A stretch of 64,000 bases of DNA from Vulcanimicrobiota bacterium (GCA_003140215.1 PLJL01000004.1:818661-882660), one strand, 5' to 3'. Positions 1 to 8,453 are shown, numbered from the stretch's first letter. A program made the numbers and translations. Notes: a model not told the origin generated them from the sequence alone.

Positions 1-942
1 CTCGTTGCGGGGACGCGGCTCTCGGCGCGCGCGGTCGCCGGGATCAAGGCCTTCGTCGCCGGCGGGGTACCCGGCCTCGACGCGGAGCGCGTGACCGTGC
101 TCGACGACCGCGGGCTGGCGCTCGACGCGGACGGCGGCGAAGACGCGCCCGACGTGCAGGCAGCGCTGCAGAGCGCGCTCGACGCGGCGTTCGGCCCGGG
201 CGCCGCCATCGTGCGCGTGCACCGCGAGCCGGTGGCCGAACGGCGCGACGTGCGCGACGTGCACCGTGCGGCGCTGGGCGGCAGCATCGCGCGGAGCAGC
301 AGCGACGAGCGCTACGCGTCGACTGCGAAAAAGTACTCCAAGAACAGCACGACCGAGGACCGCGGCAGCGAGACGCGCGAGGAGCGCCGCGTCACCGCCG
401 CCGGCGCAACCGCGCGCTTGACGGTGGCGATTTTCGTCGACGTGTCGCGCGGACTCGATCTCGCCAAAATCCGCGCGCTCGCCGCCGCGACGGTCGGGAC
501 GCGGCCCGAACGCGGCGACGTGCTGAGCGTTGAAGCGGTGGCGTTCGGCGAGGTCGCGCGAGCGCCTCAAGCGCACGCGCCGGGTTGGGTGCTCGCGTTG
601 GCCGGACTCGCCCCGCAGGTGCTCACCGCCGCTGCGCTCGTGCTGGTGGTCGCGCTCGCGGCGAAACCCTTGACGACGGTCGCGCTGCGCATCGTCGAGT
701 CGGCGTCGGCGCGCAGCACGGCGCGCGCCGTCGCCGGGATCCCGCCGGCGCGCGTGCGCGGCGCGCTCGACGGCGAGCCGCCGCACGTGGCGGCCGCGAT
801 CATCTCCGCGCTTCCGGCTTCGACCGCGGCGGCGGTGCTGGAACTCTATCCGGCCGATCAGCGCGCCGCGATCGTGCGGCGTCTCGCGCGTGACAATGCG
901 TCGCTGGTCCCGCCGGCCGAGGAACTCATCGGTGAGTGCTGA
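1..942 (+). CDS. fliF: FliF-type MS-ring protein, 3' part, with a FliG-middle-domain-like tail
   Basis: The frame is open from base 1, so the 5' end lies outside the window. The visible start matches the periplasmic ring-building region of FliF (VPGLDAERVTVLDDRG corresponds to the family's VPGL..E.VTVVD..G). A charged stretch follows, then the conserved block RLTVAIFVDV and a second membrane segment (LAPQVLTAAALVLVVALA). After the membrane span FliF normally ends in a short helix that binds FliG. Here the chain continues for about 75 residues containing GEPPHVAAAIISALP and AAAVLELYPADQRAAIVRRLA, which resemble the EHPQTIA-type motif and following helices of the FliG middle domain. No FliG C-terminal torque domain follows. 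The stop overlaps the start of the next gene. FliF identity is confident; the FliG-like tail is a motif-level inference. Confidence 0.85.
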   Translation, partial: LVAGTRLSARAVAGIKAFVAGGVPGLDAERVTVLDDRGLALDADGGEDAPDVQAALQSALDAAFGPGAAIVRVHREPVAERRDVRDVHRAALGGSIARSSSDERYASTAKKYSKNSTTEDRGSETREERRVTAAGATARLTVAIFVDVSRGLDLAKIRALAAATVGTRPERGDVLSVEAVAFGEVARAPQAHAPGWVLALAGLAPQVLTAAALVLVVALAAKPLTTVALRIVESASARSTARAVAGIPPARVRGALDGEPPHVAAAIISALPASTAAAVLELYPADQRAAIVRRLARDNASLVPPAEELIGEC

Positions 943-1414
943 CTTCGTGTCGCTGGCCGACGTGCTGCGCGCCGCGGCCGTCGCCCCGCCTGCGCCGGGC
1001 GTAGCCGATCCGGAGCGCGACGCAGCGGCACTCGCGACGGTTCCCGAGCCGCCAAGCGCGGCGCCCGATGATGTATACACCGCAGTTCGCGATGCGCGCC
1101 TGTTTCGGGCGCGGCTCGCCGATGCATTCGACGCTGCGTCGGCGCGGCTCATCCGCGAACTCGCCGCCGAGGTGCTCGCGCGCGAGCTGCGCTTGGCACC
1201 GTGCGATCTCGAATCGCTGCTGCGGCGCGTGCGCGAACGCGTGCCGGTCGTGCGCGTGCGGGTCGCCCCCGCCGACCTGGCGCACGTGCGCGCCGCACCG
1301 TGCGTCGCCGATCCCGGCCTGGCTGCGGGTGACGCGGTGCTCGAGCTCGACGGCGGCACGCTCGACGCGCGGTTGGGCGTCCGGCTCGCGACGGTCCTGG
1401 ACGGGTTCGCATGA
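932..1414 (+). CDS. fliH: FliH-like regulator of the export ATPase
   Basis: 160 residues from a GTG that overlaps the fliF stop. The C-terminal half carries the FliH signature: an LIRELAAEVLARELRL helix, then paired strands and ADPGLAAGDAVLELDGG followed by LDARLGVRLATVL, matching the FliH 'D..l..G...e...G.iDa....Rl' end. FliH family proteins bind the N-terminus of the FliI ATPase and deliver it to the export gate in the cytoplasm. The N-terminal half is alanine- and proline-rich and shorter than in enteric FliH. Its place between fliF and fliI is the usual gene order and supports the call. Confidence 0.72.
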   Translation: MSADFVSLADVLRAAAVAPPAPGVADPERDAAALATVPEPPSAAPDDVYTAVRDARLFRARLADAFDAASARLIRELAAEVLARELRLAPCDLESLLRRVRERVPVVRVRVAPADLAHVRAAPCVADPGLAAGDAVLELDGGTLDARLGVRLATVLDGFA

Positions 1415-2652
1415 TCGGGCGTCCGAACGGACGGGTCCTCGCGACGCGCGGTCTGCTCATCGAGGCCGAGCTGCCGTTCGCGCGCATCGGCGACGGCGTG
1501 CGCGTCTGCGCCCGTGACCTCACGGTCGGCGGCCGCGTCGCCGCGCTGCACGGATCGCGCGTCGTCGTCTCGCCGTTCGGCGCCGTCGACGGCGTCGCGA
1601 CCGGCGACCGGATCGAGTCCGATCCGGCGGTCCTCGCCGCCGCACTGGGAACGCCGCTATTGGGTCGCGCCGTCGATGCCGCCGGCGCACCGCTCGACGG
1701 CCTGCCCGCGCCGCCGGGACGACGCCGCCGAGCCGCGCTCGTCGCGCAGCCGGTCGGCCGGCGGCGGCCGTGCCGCGAGGTGCTGTGGACCGGCGTGCGC
1801 GCGATCGACGGCCCGCTGGCGCTGGGGCGCGGCGCGCGCGTCGGGCTCTTCGGCGCCGCCGGCGTCGGCAAGTCCACGGTGCTCGACGCGATCGTGCGCG
1901 GCGCTGCGGTGGATGCGGTCGTGCTCGCGCTCGTCGGCGAGCGCGGTCGCGAGGCGGAGCGCCGCTGCGCAGCCGTCGATGCGCGCACGTCGATCGTGTG
2001 CGCGACGAGCGATCGCGCGCCGGCCGAGCGCGTCCGCGCCGCCGAACTGGCGTTCGCGCAGGCCGCAGCGTTGCGGGACCGCGGGCTGGACGTGCTACTG
2101 GTGGTCGACTCGCTGGCGCGGATCGCCGCCGCCGCCCGCGAGCTGGGACTGGCGGCCGGCGAGCCTGCCGGCCGAGCGGGATACCCGCCCAGCGCGTTCG
2201 CGCTGCTGGCCCGTTTGCTCGAAACCGCCGGACCGTCCGGCGACGGCAGCGTCACGCTCGTCGCGACGGTGCTCTCGGACGGATCCGAGCAGCACGATCC
2301 GGTCTGCGAGGCGGCGCGCGCCATGCTCGACGGCCACCTCGTGCTGAGCGAGCGCCTTGCGCAGGCCGGCCGGTTCCCCGCGCTCGACGTCGCGCGCAGC
2401 GTCAGCCGCACGCTGGCCGAGGTCGCCGGGGCCGAGCATGCCGCCGCCGCTGCCGTGCTGCGCGCGGCGACGGCAGCGCTGGAGGACTCTCGCGATGCGC
2501 TGTCGCTGGGGATCGCTTCGGCCGACCCGTTCCTGGCCCGCTGCGTCGCCGCCGAAGCCGCGATCGAGCGGTTCTTGCGCCAAGGGCCGGCGCCGTCGGC
2601 GTCGGGGGAGACCCTCACGGAGCTGCGCCGACTCGCCGATATCCTCACATGA
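1411..2652 (+). CDS. fliI: Flagellar/type III export ATPase FliI
   Basis: 413 residues. The Walker A loop GAAGVGKST is at residues 148-156. ALVGERGREAER matches the family's ERGRE motif, VVDSLARIAAAARE is the Walker B region, and GRAGYPPSAFALLARLLE is the diagnostic FliI/YscN segment. The enzyme is a cytoplasmic ring ATPase that unloads chaperones and feeds substrates to the FlhA/FlhB gate. The start ATG overlaps the fliH stop by four bases and the stop overlaps the next start, so the genes look translationally coupled. The chain is somewhat shorter than typical FliI (about 440 residues), mainly at the N-terminus. Confidence 0.95.
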   Translation: MIGRPNGRVLATRGLLIEAELPFARIGDGVRVCARDLTVGGRVAALHGSRVVVSPFGAVDGVATGDRIESDPAVLAAALGTPLLGRAVDAAGAPLDGLPAPPGRRRRAALVAQPVGRRRPCREVLWTGVRAIDGPLALGRGARVGLFGAAGVGKSTVLDAIVRGAAVDAVVLALVGERGREAERRCAAVDARTSIVCATSDRAPAERVRAAELAFAQAAALRDRGLDVLLVVDSLARIAAAARELGLAAGEPAGRAGYPPSAFALLARLLETAGPSGDGSVTLVATVLSDGSEQHDPVCEAARAMLDGHLVLSERLAQAGRFPALDVARSVSRTLAEVAGAEHAAAAAVLRAATAALEDSRDALSLGIASADPFLARCVAAEAAIERFLRQGPAPSASGETLTELRRLADILT

Positions 2653-3260
2653 TGGACGTCTTCGCTGACATCGCCGCGGTTCAGAACCGGATCGCGGAGA
2701 TCACCGGAGCCTTCGCCCCGGCGAATCCGCCGGCGGCGGCCGGGCCGCGTTTCGCGAGCGCCCTCGCCGACGCGCTGCGCCCGGCGAACCCCGCCTTGGG
2801 CCTCCAGCCCGGCGGCTCGGATGCGCCGGGGAGCGGCGTCGCGCCCAGCGCGGCGGCACCCGTCCCGCCGGCCCAGATCGACGCGCTGGTCGAGCAGAAC
2901 GCCCAGACGTGGCAAGTCGATCCGGCGCTGATCAAGGCCGTCATCGCCAACGAATCGGGTTTCAACGCCAACGCCACCTCGAGCGTGGGGGCGCAAGGCC
3001 TCATGCAGCTCATGCCCGCGACCGCGGCGTCGCTGGGCGTAAAAAACGCCTACGATCCGGCGCAGAACGTCGCCGGCGGCACGCACTATCTGCGCGGCCT
3101 GCTCGACCGCTTCGGCGGCGACAAGCGCTTGGCGATCGCCGCCTACAATGCAGGTCCCGGCGCGGTAGAGAAGTACGGTGGCGTTCCACCGTATGCCGAG
3201 ACGCGCAACTACGTCCAAAACGTCCTGGCTTCGTTCGAAAAGTACAACAGCGGTCGCTGA
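2649..3260 (+). CDS. Lytic transglycosylase (SLT/GH23 domain)
   Basis: 203 residues; the start ATG overlaps the fliI stop. After a proline/alanine-rich N-terminal 80 residues comes an SLT domain. ALIKAVIANESGFN holds the catalytic Glu, and it is followed by GAQGLMQLMPATA, then LAIAAYNAGPGAVEKYGG. These are the three conserved blocks of family GH23 transglycosylases, which cleave peptidoglycan. No clear cleavable signal peptide is visible, so export may go through the type III gate itself, as for some flagellar muramidases; that is inference. Position directly after fliI suggests a role in opening the wall for the rod or injectisome. Confidence 0.88.
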   Translation: MMDVFADIAAVQNRIAEITGAFAPANPPAAAGPRFASALADALRPANPALGLQPGGSDAPGSGVAPSAAAPVPPAQIDALVEQNAQTWQVDPALIKAVIANESGFNANATSSVGAQGLMQLMPATAASLGVKNAYDPAQNVAGGTHYLRGLLDRFGGDKRLAIAAYNAGPGAVEKYGGVPPYAETRNYVQNVLASFEKYNSGR

Positions 3261-4815
3261 GCGCCTCGGGCACGCCGCTCTCGTTCTGACGATCGCAGTC
3301 GCACTGGCGACGCCCGCTGCGGCGAAGCGTGCGGCCGAAGCGACCGTGCCGGTCGCGACGATCCTGCGCGCGTACGACGGTGCCACCCACGCCGACGACG
3401 TGAAGACGTTCGTAGCCGAAGGAACGCTCAGCGGTGAAGGCCTGACCGGCACGTATCGCATCGTGCGCGACGGGACCAACGAACGCGAGGACGACGTGCT
3501 CGGACCGCGCCGCGAAACGTCGTTGCGTCTGGGCGACAAGCTGTACTTGCGCAACTCCAACGGCAACGTGCGCGAGCTACGGGGCTACTTGCGCCGGCGC
3601 GCGCTCACCGAGGAGCTGCTCGATTCCGGCGAGTTCGTCAAGCACCCCGAGCTGGCGCGGTTCGCCGGCTGGGGCGATTTCGGATCGGCCAGGGTCTGGC
3701 GGCTCGAAGTCAACGCCCAAGGCGGCGAGCCCGAGACGCTGTGGATCGATCCTGCGAGCGGCCTGCCGCTGCGGTTGGAGTACCTCGACGGCGACGGCCC
3801 GTCGTTCGTCGACTACTCCGACTGGCGCGACGTGCAAGGGCGGAAGATCGCCTTTCGCAACGTGGTCAGCGACGGCGACCATCGTTTCGATACCGTGCAG
3901 CAGACGACGTCGGTGATCCTCGACGGTGTCGTCGATCCGGCGACGTTTGCGGCGCTCGCCCCGCGCCTGCTCGCAACCGACCGCGTCCACGTCGTGCCGC
4001 TGATCGAGCGCGGCGGGCACGTCGGTGTCAACGTGCGCATCGCGGGCAAGGATTGGTTCTTCATCCTCGACACCGGCGCGCAGTCGATCCTCGTCGACAC
4101 CGCCGTGCTCAAGGCCGCGGGCGTCGCCGGGCAGGGAGCGATGGAGGTACGCGGCGCGTCGCGCAGCGGCGGGCTCACCGCCGCGACGCTGCCGCAGATC
4201 GACGTCGACGGCGCGCACGTCGACGACGTGGTCGTGTCGTCGCTCGACATCGCCCAGAATTTCGGCGGTGGAATGAAGATCGACGGCATCTTGGGATACC
4301 CGTTCTTCGCCTGGGCGATGGTGGAGATGGACTTCGCCAAGCACGTGCTGCGCTTCGGCCCGCCGGGATCGTTCGCGCCGCAGGGCACGCGCATCGACCT
4401 CGACGTCGATCGCGAGTTGGCCGAGGCGACCGTGCGCGTCAACAACCGGCTCGACGCGCCGTTCATCGTCGACACCGGAAACAGCGGCGAGATGCTGCTG
4501 TACCGCCCGTTCCTCGACGCGCATCCGGGGGTCGTCCCGTTCTCCGCGACCTCGTCGTGGAGCTACGGTTTGGGCGGGGCGAATGCGACGTACCACACCT
4601 CGCTCGACGCGGTCAAGCTCGGCGGCTACGAACTCTATCACCGCAGCGTCGACGTCGTCCTGGCCAACAACGGCGCTTTCGCCGATCGCGTCGATGCGGG
4701 GAACGTCGGCTTGGGCGTGCTGCGCAATTTCGTCGCGACGTTCGATCTGGCCAATGCGTCGCTGTACTTGGCGCGCGGTGCGAGCTTCGACGACGGGCGG
4801 AGCCGGACGCGCTAG
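3193..4815 (+). CDS. Secreted two-lobed aspartyl protease
   Basis: 540 residues from ATG 3193, which lies inside the end of the transglycosylase gene in another frame. No later in-frame ATG precedes the hydrophobic signal-like segment HAALVLTIAVALATPAAA. Residues about 30-240 form an uncharacterised domain reminiscent of periplasmic lipoprotein-carrier folds. Two retropepsin-like active-site motifs follow: FFILDTGAQS with Asp at 293 and FIVDTGNSG with Asp at 427. Having both Asp-Thr-Gly motifs in one chain suggests an internally duplicated, self-sufficient protease. It overlaps slt by 68 bases and sits inside the export cluster, so processing of secreted or rod components is a reasonable inference. 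An alternative start is ATG 3178. Confidence 0.72.
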   Translation: MPRRATTSKTSWLRSKSTTAVAERLGHAALVLTIAVALATPAAAKRAAEATVPVATILRAYDGATHADDVKTFVAEGTLSGEGLTGTYRIVRDGTNEREDDVLGPRRETSLRLGDKLYLRNSNGNVRELRGYLRRRALTEELLDSGEFVKHPELARFAGWGDFGSARVWRLEVNAQGGEPETLWIDPASGLPLRLEYLDGDGPSFVDYSDWRDVQGRKIAFRNVVSDGDHRFDTVQQTTSVILDGVVDPATFAALAPRLLATDRVHVVPLIERGGHVGVNVRIAGKDWFFILDTGAQSILVDTAVLKAAGVAGQGAMEVRGASRSGGLTAATLPQIDVDGAHVDDVVVSSLDIAQNFGGGMKIDGILGYPFFAWAMVEMDFAKHVLRFGPPGSFAPQGTRIDLDVDRELAEATVRVNNRLDAPFIVDTGNSGEMLLYRPFLDAHPGVVPFSATSSWSYGLGGANATYHTSLDAVKLGGYELYHRSVDVVLANNGAFADRVDAGNVGLGVLRNFVATFDLANASLYLARGASFDDGRSRTR

Positions 4816-4888
4816 CCTCCCTACGTAACATTCGCGCAACACGCGGGTCGTAGCCGGCGCGGTAGGGTCGGGGCGGAGGCACCGACTC

Positions 4889-5419
4889 ATGCACGATTCC
4901 ACCGGCGTCGCGGTCGTCGCGACGCACCTTGCCGCCGCCGACCGCCGCGCACTCTCCCAAGCGTGGTACAGCGCGCTGCACCTCGCCGAACGAGCCGCGC
5001 CGCGGCGGCCCCGGTTCGCGCCTGCGACTCGCGCGCCCGGGCTCGCACCGCCGTTGCGCAGCACTGCGAGCCCCGCGCCGGCGCCGGCCGCTGCGGCGCG
5101 CATCGTTCGCGCCGCATGCTCGGCCGCGCCGGGATCGCGCGGCAAGCCGGAACCCGGCGGAGCGGAGCGGCGCGCGCCGGCCAGCGAGCTCGCGCGCCGC
5201 ATCGAGACCGCGGTTGCGCGGCGCCGACCCAACGCGGCGGGCGCCGGCTTCGTGTTGCGCGCCGGCGGCGGACGCGTACACGTCGTGGTGCGCTGCATCG
5301 GCGCGCGAACGCGCATCGTGGCCGTCTGCGCGCCGTCCTTGCGCGAGCGTGTCGAGCGCGCGCTGGCGCAGGCTCGTTTCGCGCTGGCGGGTCGCGGCGT
5401 CCCGGCGGAGGTCGCATAG
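4889..5419 (+). CDS. Hypothetical, possibly FliK-like hook-length control protein
   Basis: 176 residues with a GGAGG about 10 bases before the ATG. The middle is alanine/proline/arginine-rich and low in complexity. The last 60 residues (GGGRVHVVVRCIGARTRI, then a helix LRERVERALAQARFALAGRG) have the strand-strand-helix look of the FliK C-terminal domain, in which an LG.V.V.V strand pair is followed by a 'r..L...L..L...G' helix. FliK proteins are exported and switch substrate specificity through FlhB. Its location just before a rod-like gene fits, but the match is by pattern only. It could equally be an unrelated cluster-specific protein. Confidence 0.4.
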   Translation: MHDSTGVAVVATHLAAADRRALSQAWYSALHLAERAAPRRPRFAPATRAPGLAPPLRSTASPAPAPAAAARIVRAACSAAPGSRGKPEPGGAERRAPASELARRIETAVARRRPNAAGAGFVLRAGGGRVHVVVRCIGARTRIVAVCAPSLRERVERALAQARFALAGRGVPAEVA

Positions 5420-5420
5420 C

Positions 5421-6146
5421 ATGCACGGAGCGTCGCCGCTCGACGCCTACGACCGCGTGCTGTCGCGCGCAACGGATCTGCGCGAGATCTTCCGAGCCGG
5501 CGCGCTGCCGCTCAACGACGACGTCGGCACCGGCCCGCGGCTCGTGCCGTCGAGCGATCCGCTCAGCGTCGTACCGCCGCCCGGCGCGTGGCTGGTGACG
5601 CGCGCCGCGGATGGCCGCCGGGCGTACGAGCGCGACGGGACGTTTTCGCTCGCCGACGGCGTGCTGCGCACGCGCGACGGCGCCGAGGTGTTGGGGTATC
5701 CCGGCGGCGACGCGCGCGGCGCGGTTCCCGTCCCGCTGCGCGTGCCGCCCACCGATCGTGCGCTCGGACGCGGCGCAGACGCGCGCGTCGAGAGCGACGG
5801 CACGGTCGCGTACACGCGCGCCGCGATCGACCCACGCACCGGAACGCGCGCCGACGAGCGGATCGTACTGGGTCGCCTGGCGCTGGCGCGCTTTCCGGCC
5901 GGCACGCACCTCCAGCGCCTCGACGCAGCCCGCGCCGCCGCTCCGCCGGGCGTCGTGCCGCACGTTGGGACGCCCGGCGACGACACGTTTCCGGTGCTGG
6001 CGACGTTCAGCCGCGACGCCGGCGGCATCGACGTCGCCGCGGGGGTCGCGCGCTTGGACGAAGCCTACCGCGCCTTCGAAGCGCTGGGCGCTGCGCTCAA
6101 GTCCCGCATGGCGGTCCAAAAGACGACCGTCGACCTCGTCAAATGA
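5421..6146 (+). CDS. FlgF/FlgG-like flagellar rod protein, divergent
   Basis: 241 residues, starting two bases after the previous stop. The segment AWLVTRAADGRRAYERDGTFS followed by LRTRDGAEVLGYPGG is the signature of the rod/hook proteins (compare 'yTRdG.F.l...g.Lvt.dG..vlg'). RIVLGRLALARFPAGTHLQR corresponds to the FlgF/FlgG 'l.lv.F.....L...G' block. The usual N-terminal NLANVNT-type motif of the D0 domain is missing, and the C-terminal helix is atypical. It is probably an exported axial component with altered polymerisation ends. The stop overlaps the fliM-like start (ATGA). Confidence 0.66.
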   Translation: MHGASPLDAYDRVLSRATDLREIFRAGALPLNDDVGTGPRLVPSSDPLSVVPPPGAWLVTRAADGRRAYERDGTFSLADGVLRTRDGAEVLGYPGGDARGAVPVPLRVPPTDRALGRGADARVESDGTVAYTRAAIDPRTGTRADERIVLGRLALARFPAGTHLQRLDAARAAAPPGVVPHVGTPGDDTFPVLATFSRDAGGIDVAAGVARLDEAYRAFEALGAALKSRMAVQKTTVDLVK

Positions 6147-6952
6147 TCGCCTCCGCGACCTTCGGCCCGCGCCGCGGCGGGGTCCGGCCGCTGCGTTTCG
6201 CCGTGCGCGCATCGATCCCGATCGAGGCCGCCTGCGTGGTCGCCAACGGCGTCCGCGAGACGCTGCGCGAGCTCTTCGGCGAAGCCTGCGAACTCGTGCT
6301 GGGTGAGCCGGCGGCGCTGGGGGCCGACTGCTGGCCGGCCCTGGCCCGCGAGGCGCTGCTCTTTCTGAGCCGCGGCCGGCAGACCGACGTCATCCTCGTT
6401 CTGCCGCGCTCCGACGCACGGCGGCTCGTCTTACGGGCGTTCGGCGAGGCCGACGGCGCCGGCGAAGACGGTCGAGCCGACGCCTGCAGCGCGCTCGAGC
6501 TACTGGCGCTCGAGCGCATCGCGGCGCGCTGCGCCCGCGCCTTCGACCCGCTCTACGCCGAGCAGCGCGACCCGTGCCGGGCCGTCCAAGCCCACGAGGT
6601 CCCGGCGTGCGTGGCCTACTTCGACCTGCGCGTCGGCACCCCGATCGCGCTGACGCTGGGGATCGGGATCGTCCGCGACCTCCCGCAGGCGGGCCCCGCG
6701 GGGGCCCTTCCGGCCGCCGTGCTGGACGAGGTGATGGTGGAAGCGCACGCCGTTTTTGCCGAAGGTACCATTGACGCTGCGTCGTTCGTGCACTTGCGCC
6801 CGGGCGACGTGGTGAAGCTGGATACCAAGATCGGTGCTGCGGCAACCTTGAGACTCGGGGACCGGCGCCTTGCCGCAGGCGCTCCCGGCGTCGTCCGATC
6901 GCGCACCGCCCTTCTGATCCACGACGTCGCGTTGGGAGCCCACCACCCGTGA
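6143..6952 (+). CDS. fliM: FliM-like C-ring protein, short, with C-terminal SpoA domain
   Basis: 269 residues, against about 330 for canonical FliM. The C-terminal 75 residues are a SpoA surface-presentation domain: [16 protein letters not shown], then [18 protein letters not shown]. The central part looks like a reduced FliM middle domain. The N-terminal peptide that binds phosphorylated CheY (LSQ.EIDALL) is absent; the protein begins [19 protein letters not shown]. It probably builds the cytoplasmic sorting ring with FliN. The start is four bases inside the previous gene, so coupling is likely. It could also be called a FliM/FliY-type or SctQ-like protein. Confidence 0.72.
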   Translation: MIASATFGPRRGGVRPLRFAVRASIPIEAACVVANGVRETLRELFGEACELVLGEPAALGADCWPALAREALLFLSRGRQTDVILVLPRSDARRLVLRAFGEADGAGEDGRADACSALELLALERIAARCARAFDPLYAEQRDPCRAVQAHEVPACVAYFDLRVGTPIALTLGIGIVRDLPQAGPAGALPAAVLDEVMVEAHAVFAEGTIDAASFVHLRPGDVVKLDTKIGAAATLRLGDRRLAAGAPGVVRSRTALLIHDVALGAHHP

Positions 6953-7206
6953 TCATGTCCGAGCAAGGCAAGAACCTCGACCTCTTGATGAACGTGCCGC
7001 TCAAGGTGACGGCGGAGCTGGGCACGTGCAAGATGCTCGTGCGCGACATCCTCAAGCTGGGCACGGGCTCGGTGGTCGAGCTCGACCGCCAAGCGGGCGG
7101 CCCGGTCGACCTGCTCGTCAACGACCGGCTCGTCGCCCGCGGCGAGGTCGTCGCGATCGACGAGAACTTCGGCGTGCGCGTAACGGAGCTGATCGAAAAG
7201 GTCTAG
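6949..7206 (+). CDS. fliN: C-ring protein FliN (SpoA domain)
   Basis: 85 residues from GTG 6949, overlapping the FliM stop; ATG 6955 is an alternative. The chain is almost entirely one SpoA domain: [14 protein letters not shown], then [38 protein letters not shown] and FGVRVTEL. These match FliN very closely, including the 'G..v.vd..fgvRi' end. FliN forms the bottom of the C ring, binds FliH and so recruits the ATPase complex. This is the last gene of the first export block before the antisense fic gene. Confidence 0.94.
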   Translation: MIMSEQGKNLDLLMNVPLKVTAELGTCKMLVRDILKLGTGSVVELDRQAGGPVDLLVNDRLVARGEVVAIDENFGVRVTELIEKV

Positions 7207-7233
7207 CATCGCGGGCCCCGCGCCCAGCGCGGG

Positions 7234-8205
7234 CTACGGCGTAGCCCAGTCGTCAAAGCTTCGTAACGAATAGCTCGTTTTCTTACTGCCGCCGGGGTTG
7301 CGCACGATGAGCTGTTTTAGCGCGAGGTCAGCGATGTCGCGCTGTGCGGTGTCGAGTGAAACGTTCGCGAGCTTTGCGTATTTCGGCGTGGTGAGAAAGC
7401 CTTGCCAGTCATCTTCAAGCAACCGTTCTAAGACGTACTTATTGCGCGCCGATATCCCGGCCTCATGCGCGTGGCTCCAGAATTTGGACCGCGCCGGAAC
7501 GTTGTTGATGGTTTCCAGTGATCTTTGCGTTGCGCGGTAGTAGCATTCGAGAAACCATTTCAACCAGGGTGTTACGTTGAGATCGCCTCGTTGCGCGCGT
7601 TCCAGATGTTCATAGTAGGCGTTCTTCTCGCGCGCGATCTGTGCGGTCATGCTCACGTAGCGAAAGGGTGACTGTTCGGCCCGTGAAAGCGCCGTGTCGG
7701 CAATCGCGCGTGCAATCCGGCCATTGCCGTCGTCGAATGGATGGATGGTCACAAACCAGAGGTGCGCGATCCCGGCGAAAACCAGACCGTCGATCGCCGG
7801 CGGTCCGTTGAACCAGGTGATGAAGTGCTCCATCTCGTCGCGGAGGCGCCCGGCCGGCGGCGCCTCATAGTGGACGATTGGAGCATCGACTCTGCCGGAC
7901 ACTACTTGCATAGGCCCGGAAGCATCGTCACGAAAGGCGCCGACCGTGGTGCGCGAACTCGCGCCCCGAGCCCTGGGAAACAGGCCGGCCTGCCAGCCGA
8001 AAAGACGCTCGAGCGTGAGCCCTTCTGCGTGCTTTCGCGTTGCGTCCAGAATCATCGAGGTCACACCCTCGGCGTACGGATCCGTTGCGGCCCCGGCTCC
8101 GGCAGCCTCCAGCCGCCGAGCGACCGATGACCGAACGCTCGAGCGACTGACCGTAGCGCCCTCGATCGCCGATGTTTCGACGGCATCCTCGGTTCGGGCG
8201 TCCAC
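7234..8205 (-). CDS. Fic-family AMPylation protein (DUF4172-Fic architecture), 5' end uncertain
   Basis: 323 residues as drawn. The catalytic motif HPFDDGNGR is at residues 155-163, with the following RAIADTAL typical of Fic. An N-terminal inhibitory helix with TSAIEG (residues 11-16) would block ATP binding, so this is a class II Fic with its own brake. The C-terminal 100 residues contain a winged-helix-like segment (YAKLANVSLDTAQRDIADL). Homology appears to continue upstream of the GTG at 8205: the same frame reads QGEVQGAVRNLGFVQRQNI, as expected for DUF4172, but no ATG, GTG or TTG occurs in frame back to at least about 8380. The gene may be 5'-damaged or use an unusual start. It lies antisense between fliN and fliP, and its lower G+C suggests acquisition. 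Confidence 0.88.
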   Translation of the reverse strand: MDARTEDAVETSAIEGATVSRSSVRSSVARRLEAAGAGAATDPYAEGVTSMILDATRKHAEGLTLERLFGWQAGLFPRARGASSRTTVGAFRDDASGPMQVVSGRVDAPIVHYEAPPAGRLRDEMEHFITWFNGPPAIDGLVFAGIAHLWFVTIHPFDDGNGRIARAIADTALSRAEQSPFRYVSMTAQIAREKNAYYEHLERAQRGDLNVTPWLKWFLECYYRATQRSLETINNVPARSKFWSHAHEAGISARNKYVLERLLEDDWQGFLTTPKYAKLANVSLDTAQRDIADLALKQLIVRNPGGSKKTSYSLRSFDDWATP

Positions 8206-8453
8206 CTCGATATTCTGGCGCTGGACGAAGCCGAGGTTACGGACCGCACCCTGAACCTCACCCTGCCCATATCGAGCGCGCCCGAGCGGCTCGACCAGGG
8301 GCTCCGAGTCGAAGGCCAGGGCTGGCCCGATGGCAAGCGATTCGCCGCAAGGAGTGCGGCAAACCGTGGCGCGATTCGCCGCACCGGCCCGGCCGACCGG
8401 CGCCGTAACATTGCGGCTACGCGGTGCTCGCCGCAGGGCCGCAAGCTGGTCGC

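Noticed and set aside
1149-3566. 805-codon open frame on the minus strand
   Set aside because: It is Arg/Ser/Ala-rich, has no domain, and is the shadow of fliH, fliI and slt, which have clear motifs in the + frames.
3577-5472. 631-codon minus-strand open frame
   Set aside because: Shadow of the aspartyl protease gene; composition typical of an antisense frame in G+C-rich DNA.
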